From contig OX388351.1 of the NCBI GenBank assembly GCA_947579665.1, forward strand, positions 54,568,939 to 54,632,938: a stretch of DNA of 64,000 bases. The letters are read 5' to 3'. The stretch comes from Sympetrum striolatum (Eukaryota; Arthropoda; Insecta; Odonata; Libellulidae). The notes beneath the pieces were generated by a model that made no database searches, was not told where the DNA came from, and saw nothing but the letters and a program-made list of their open reading frames with translations. This document shows positions 63,001-64,000 of the stretch, one piece after another. Each line of letters starts with the position of its first letter. The stretch's first letter is position 1. Both the position numbers and the translations under genes were made by a program.

Positions 63001-64000
63001 TGACCGAAAAAAGCAACAAAACAGAATAATTTTAGCAAAATTTCAATTTTTTCCTCTTTTTTATCCTTAATTTTCCTCAATTTTTCAGGATAATATCGAA
63101 AAAAGCAACAAAAACGAATAAGTTAAGCATAATTTCAGTTTTATTCTTTTTTTTTCCTTAAATATCCTCATTTTATCCATAAATCACCGAAAAAAGCAAC
63201 AAAAACGAATTATTTTAGCGAAATTTCAATTTTATTCCTCTTTTTTCTCCTTAATTTTCTCATTTTATTGAGAAATTATCAACAAAAAAAAACGAATAAT
63301 TTTTACGAAAATTCCATTTTTTTCCACTCCTTTCCATAATTTTCCTCATTTTATAGAGATATGACCGAAAAAACTACAAAAACGAATAATTTTAGCGAAA
63401 TTTAATTTTATTCCTCTTTCTCTCCTTAATTTTCTCATTTTATTGAGAAATTATCAACAAAAAAAAACGAATAATTTTTACGAAAATTCCATTTTTTTCC
63501 ACTCCTTTCCCTAATTTTCCTCATTTTATAGAGATATGACCGAAAAAACTACAAAAACGAATAATTTTAGCGAAATTTAATTTTTTCCACTTTTTTTTCC
63601 TTAATTTTTCTCATTTTATCGAGATATTATCGAAAAAAGCAACAAAAACGAATAATTTTTGCGAAAATTCAATTTTTTTTCCCAATTTGAACCATAATTT
63701 TACTCATTTTATCGAGATATTATCGAAAAAAGAAACAAAAACAGATAATTTTTGTGCAATTTCAATTTTTTCCCAATTTGAACCATAATTTTACTCATTT
63801 TATCGAGATATTATCGAAAAAAGAAACAAAAACAGATAATTTTTGTGCAATTTCAATTTTTTCCCAATTTGAACCATAATTTTCCTCATTTTATCGAGAA
63901 AATATCGTAAAAATCAACAAAAACGAATAATTTTTGCGAAAATTCAATTTTTTTCCTCTTTTTTTCCTTAATTTTCCTCATTTTATCGGGATATTATCGA
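57001..64000. repeat. Array 4 right-end mosaic of the 3.1-kb higher-order repeat
   Basis: About 57640-59160 repeats 45350-46900 and 48370-49930. About 59200-59990 repeats the part of the 3.1-kb unit around 47700-48230 and 50720-51430. About 60010-60915 repeats sequence before 50655. About 60916-62760 repeats 50656-52500. The landmark GCGAAAATTCAATTTTTTTT is again at 60916 and 63661. Close to the window end the 109-111 bp around CCCAATTTGAACCATAATTT recurs in tandem (63680-63890). The array continues beyond 64000. Confidence 0.85.

Larger units (their letters stand above)
28591..64000. repeat. AT-rich ~92-bp satellite, array 4 (continues past window)
   Basis: More than 35 kb (about 385 monomers) of the ~92-bp AT satellite, uninterrupted and in one orientation. 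I saw no inversion, no transposon and no return to the 14-bp satellite. The array is organised in successive higher-order repeat domains, listed separately. Sequence similarity among higher-order units rises toward the right half, where long stretches appear identical. All open frames here are the same short periodic reading (residues such as RYYRKKQQKRIILAKFQFF) cut by stops at unit variants, and are not genes. Confidence 0.95.

Noticed and set aside
28591..64000. CRISPR-like regular repeats
   Set aside because: The spacing units are themselves repeats, not unique spacers; there are no cas genes and the setting is eukaryotic satellite DNA.
44519..64000. Treating the near-identical 3.1-kb units as an assembly artefact
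   Set aside because: Units differ by a clean one-monomer indel and scattered substitutions, and junction orders differ between copies, which favours real structure, although read-level support cannot be checked here.

Overview
This window is non-coding tandem-repeat DNA from end to end. I found no protein-coding gene, rRNA, complete tRNA, transposase, reverse transcriptase, CRISPR array or telomere array. The open frames present are by-products of short periodic repeats. The architecture (tens of kb of head-to-tail satellite, higher-order repeats, no genes) points to eukaryotic constitutive heterochromatin, possibly pericentromeric or centromeric. I cannot name the lineage. Variation is concentrated at CpG (CG to TG or CA) in every repeat class, which suggests a genome with germline CpG methylation, such as a plant or another methylating eukaryote.

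Three sequence classes occur in a fixed order and orientation. (1) A CG-rich satellite with a 14-bp monomer in two subtypes: type A GGTCGACTCCGGGA and type B GGTCGATGACCCGA. (2) A module of about 1 kb, made of roughly six degenerate copies of a repeat of about 160 bp, followed by a tail of about 210 bp that is not obviously repetitive and carries a TATAAAAG motif and a tRNA-B-box-like GGTTCGAAACC. (3) An AT-rich satellite with a monomer of about 92 bp, each holding an A-rich half and a pyrimidine-rich half.

Layout: 1-722 CG satellite (left-truncated by the window), 723-1712 module and tail, 1713-5966 AT array 1; 5967-8466 CG satellite, 8467-9456 module and tail, 9457-13208 AT array 2; 13209-15493 CG satellite, 15494-16483 module and tail, 16484-25084 AT array 3; 25085-27600 CG satellite, 27601-28590 module and tail, 28591-64000 AT array 4, which runs off the window. 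The junctions between classes are essentially the same each time, so the composite macro-unit was amplified as a whole. Variants pair macro-units 1 with 2 and 3 with 4. The AT arrays differ greatly in length (about 4.3, 3.8, 8.6 and more than 35 kb).

Both satellites carry higher-order structure. In the 14-bp satellite there are exact 28-bp dimers and 42-bp trimers. In the AT satellite there are nested higher-order repeats of about 0.55, 1.38, 1.55, 2.37 and 3.02-3.11 kb, many nearly identical, which implies recent homogenisation. Coordinates of array boundaries are good to a few bases; boundaries of higher-order blocks were read by eye and are good to about one monomer.
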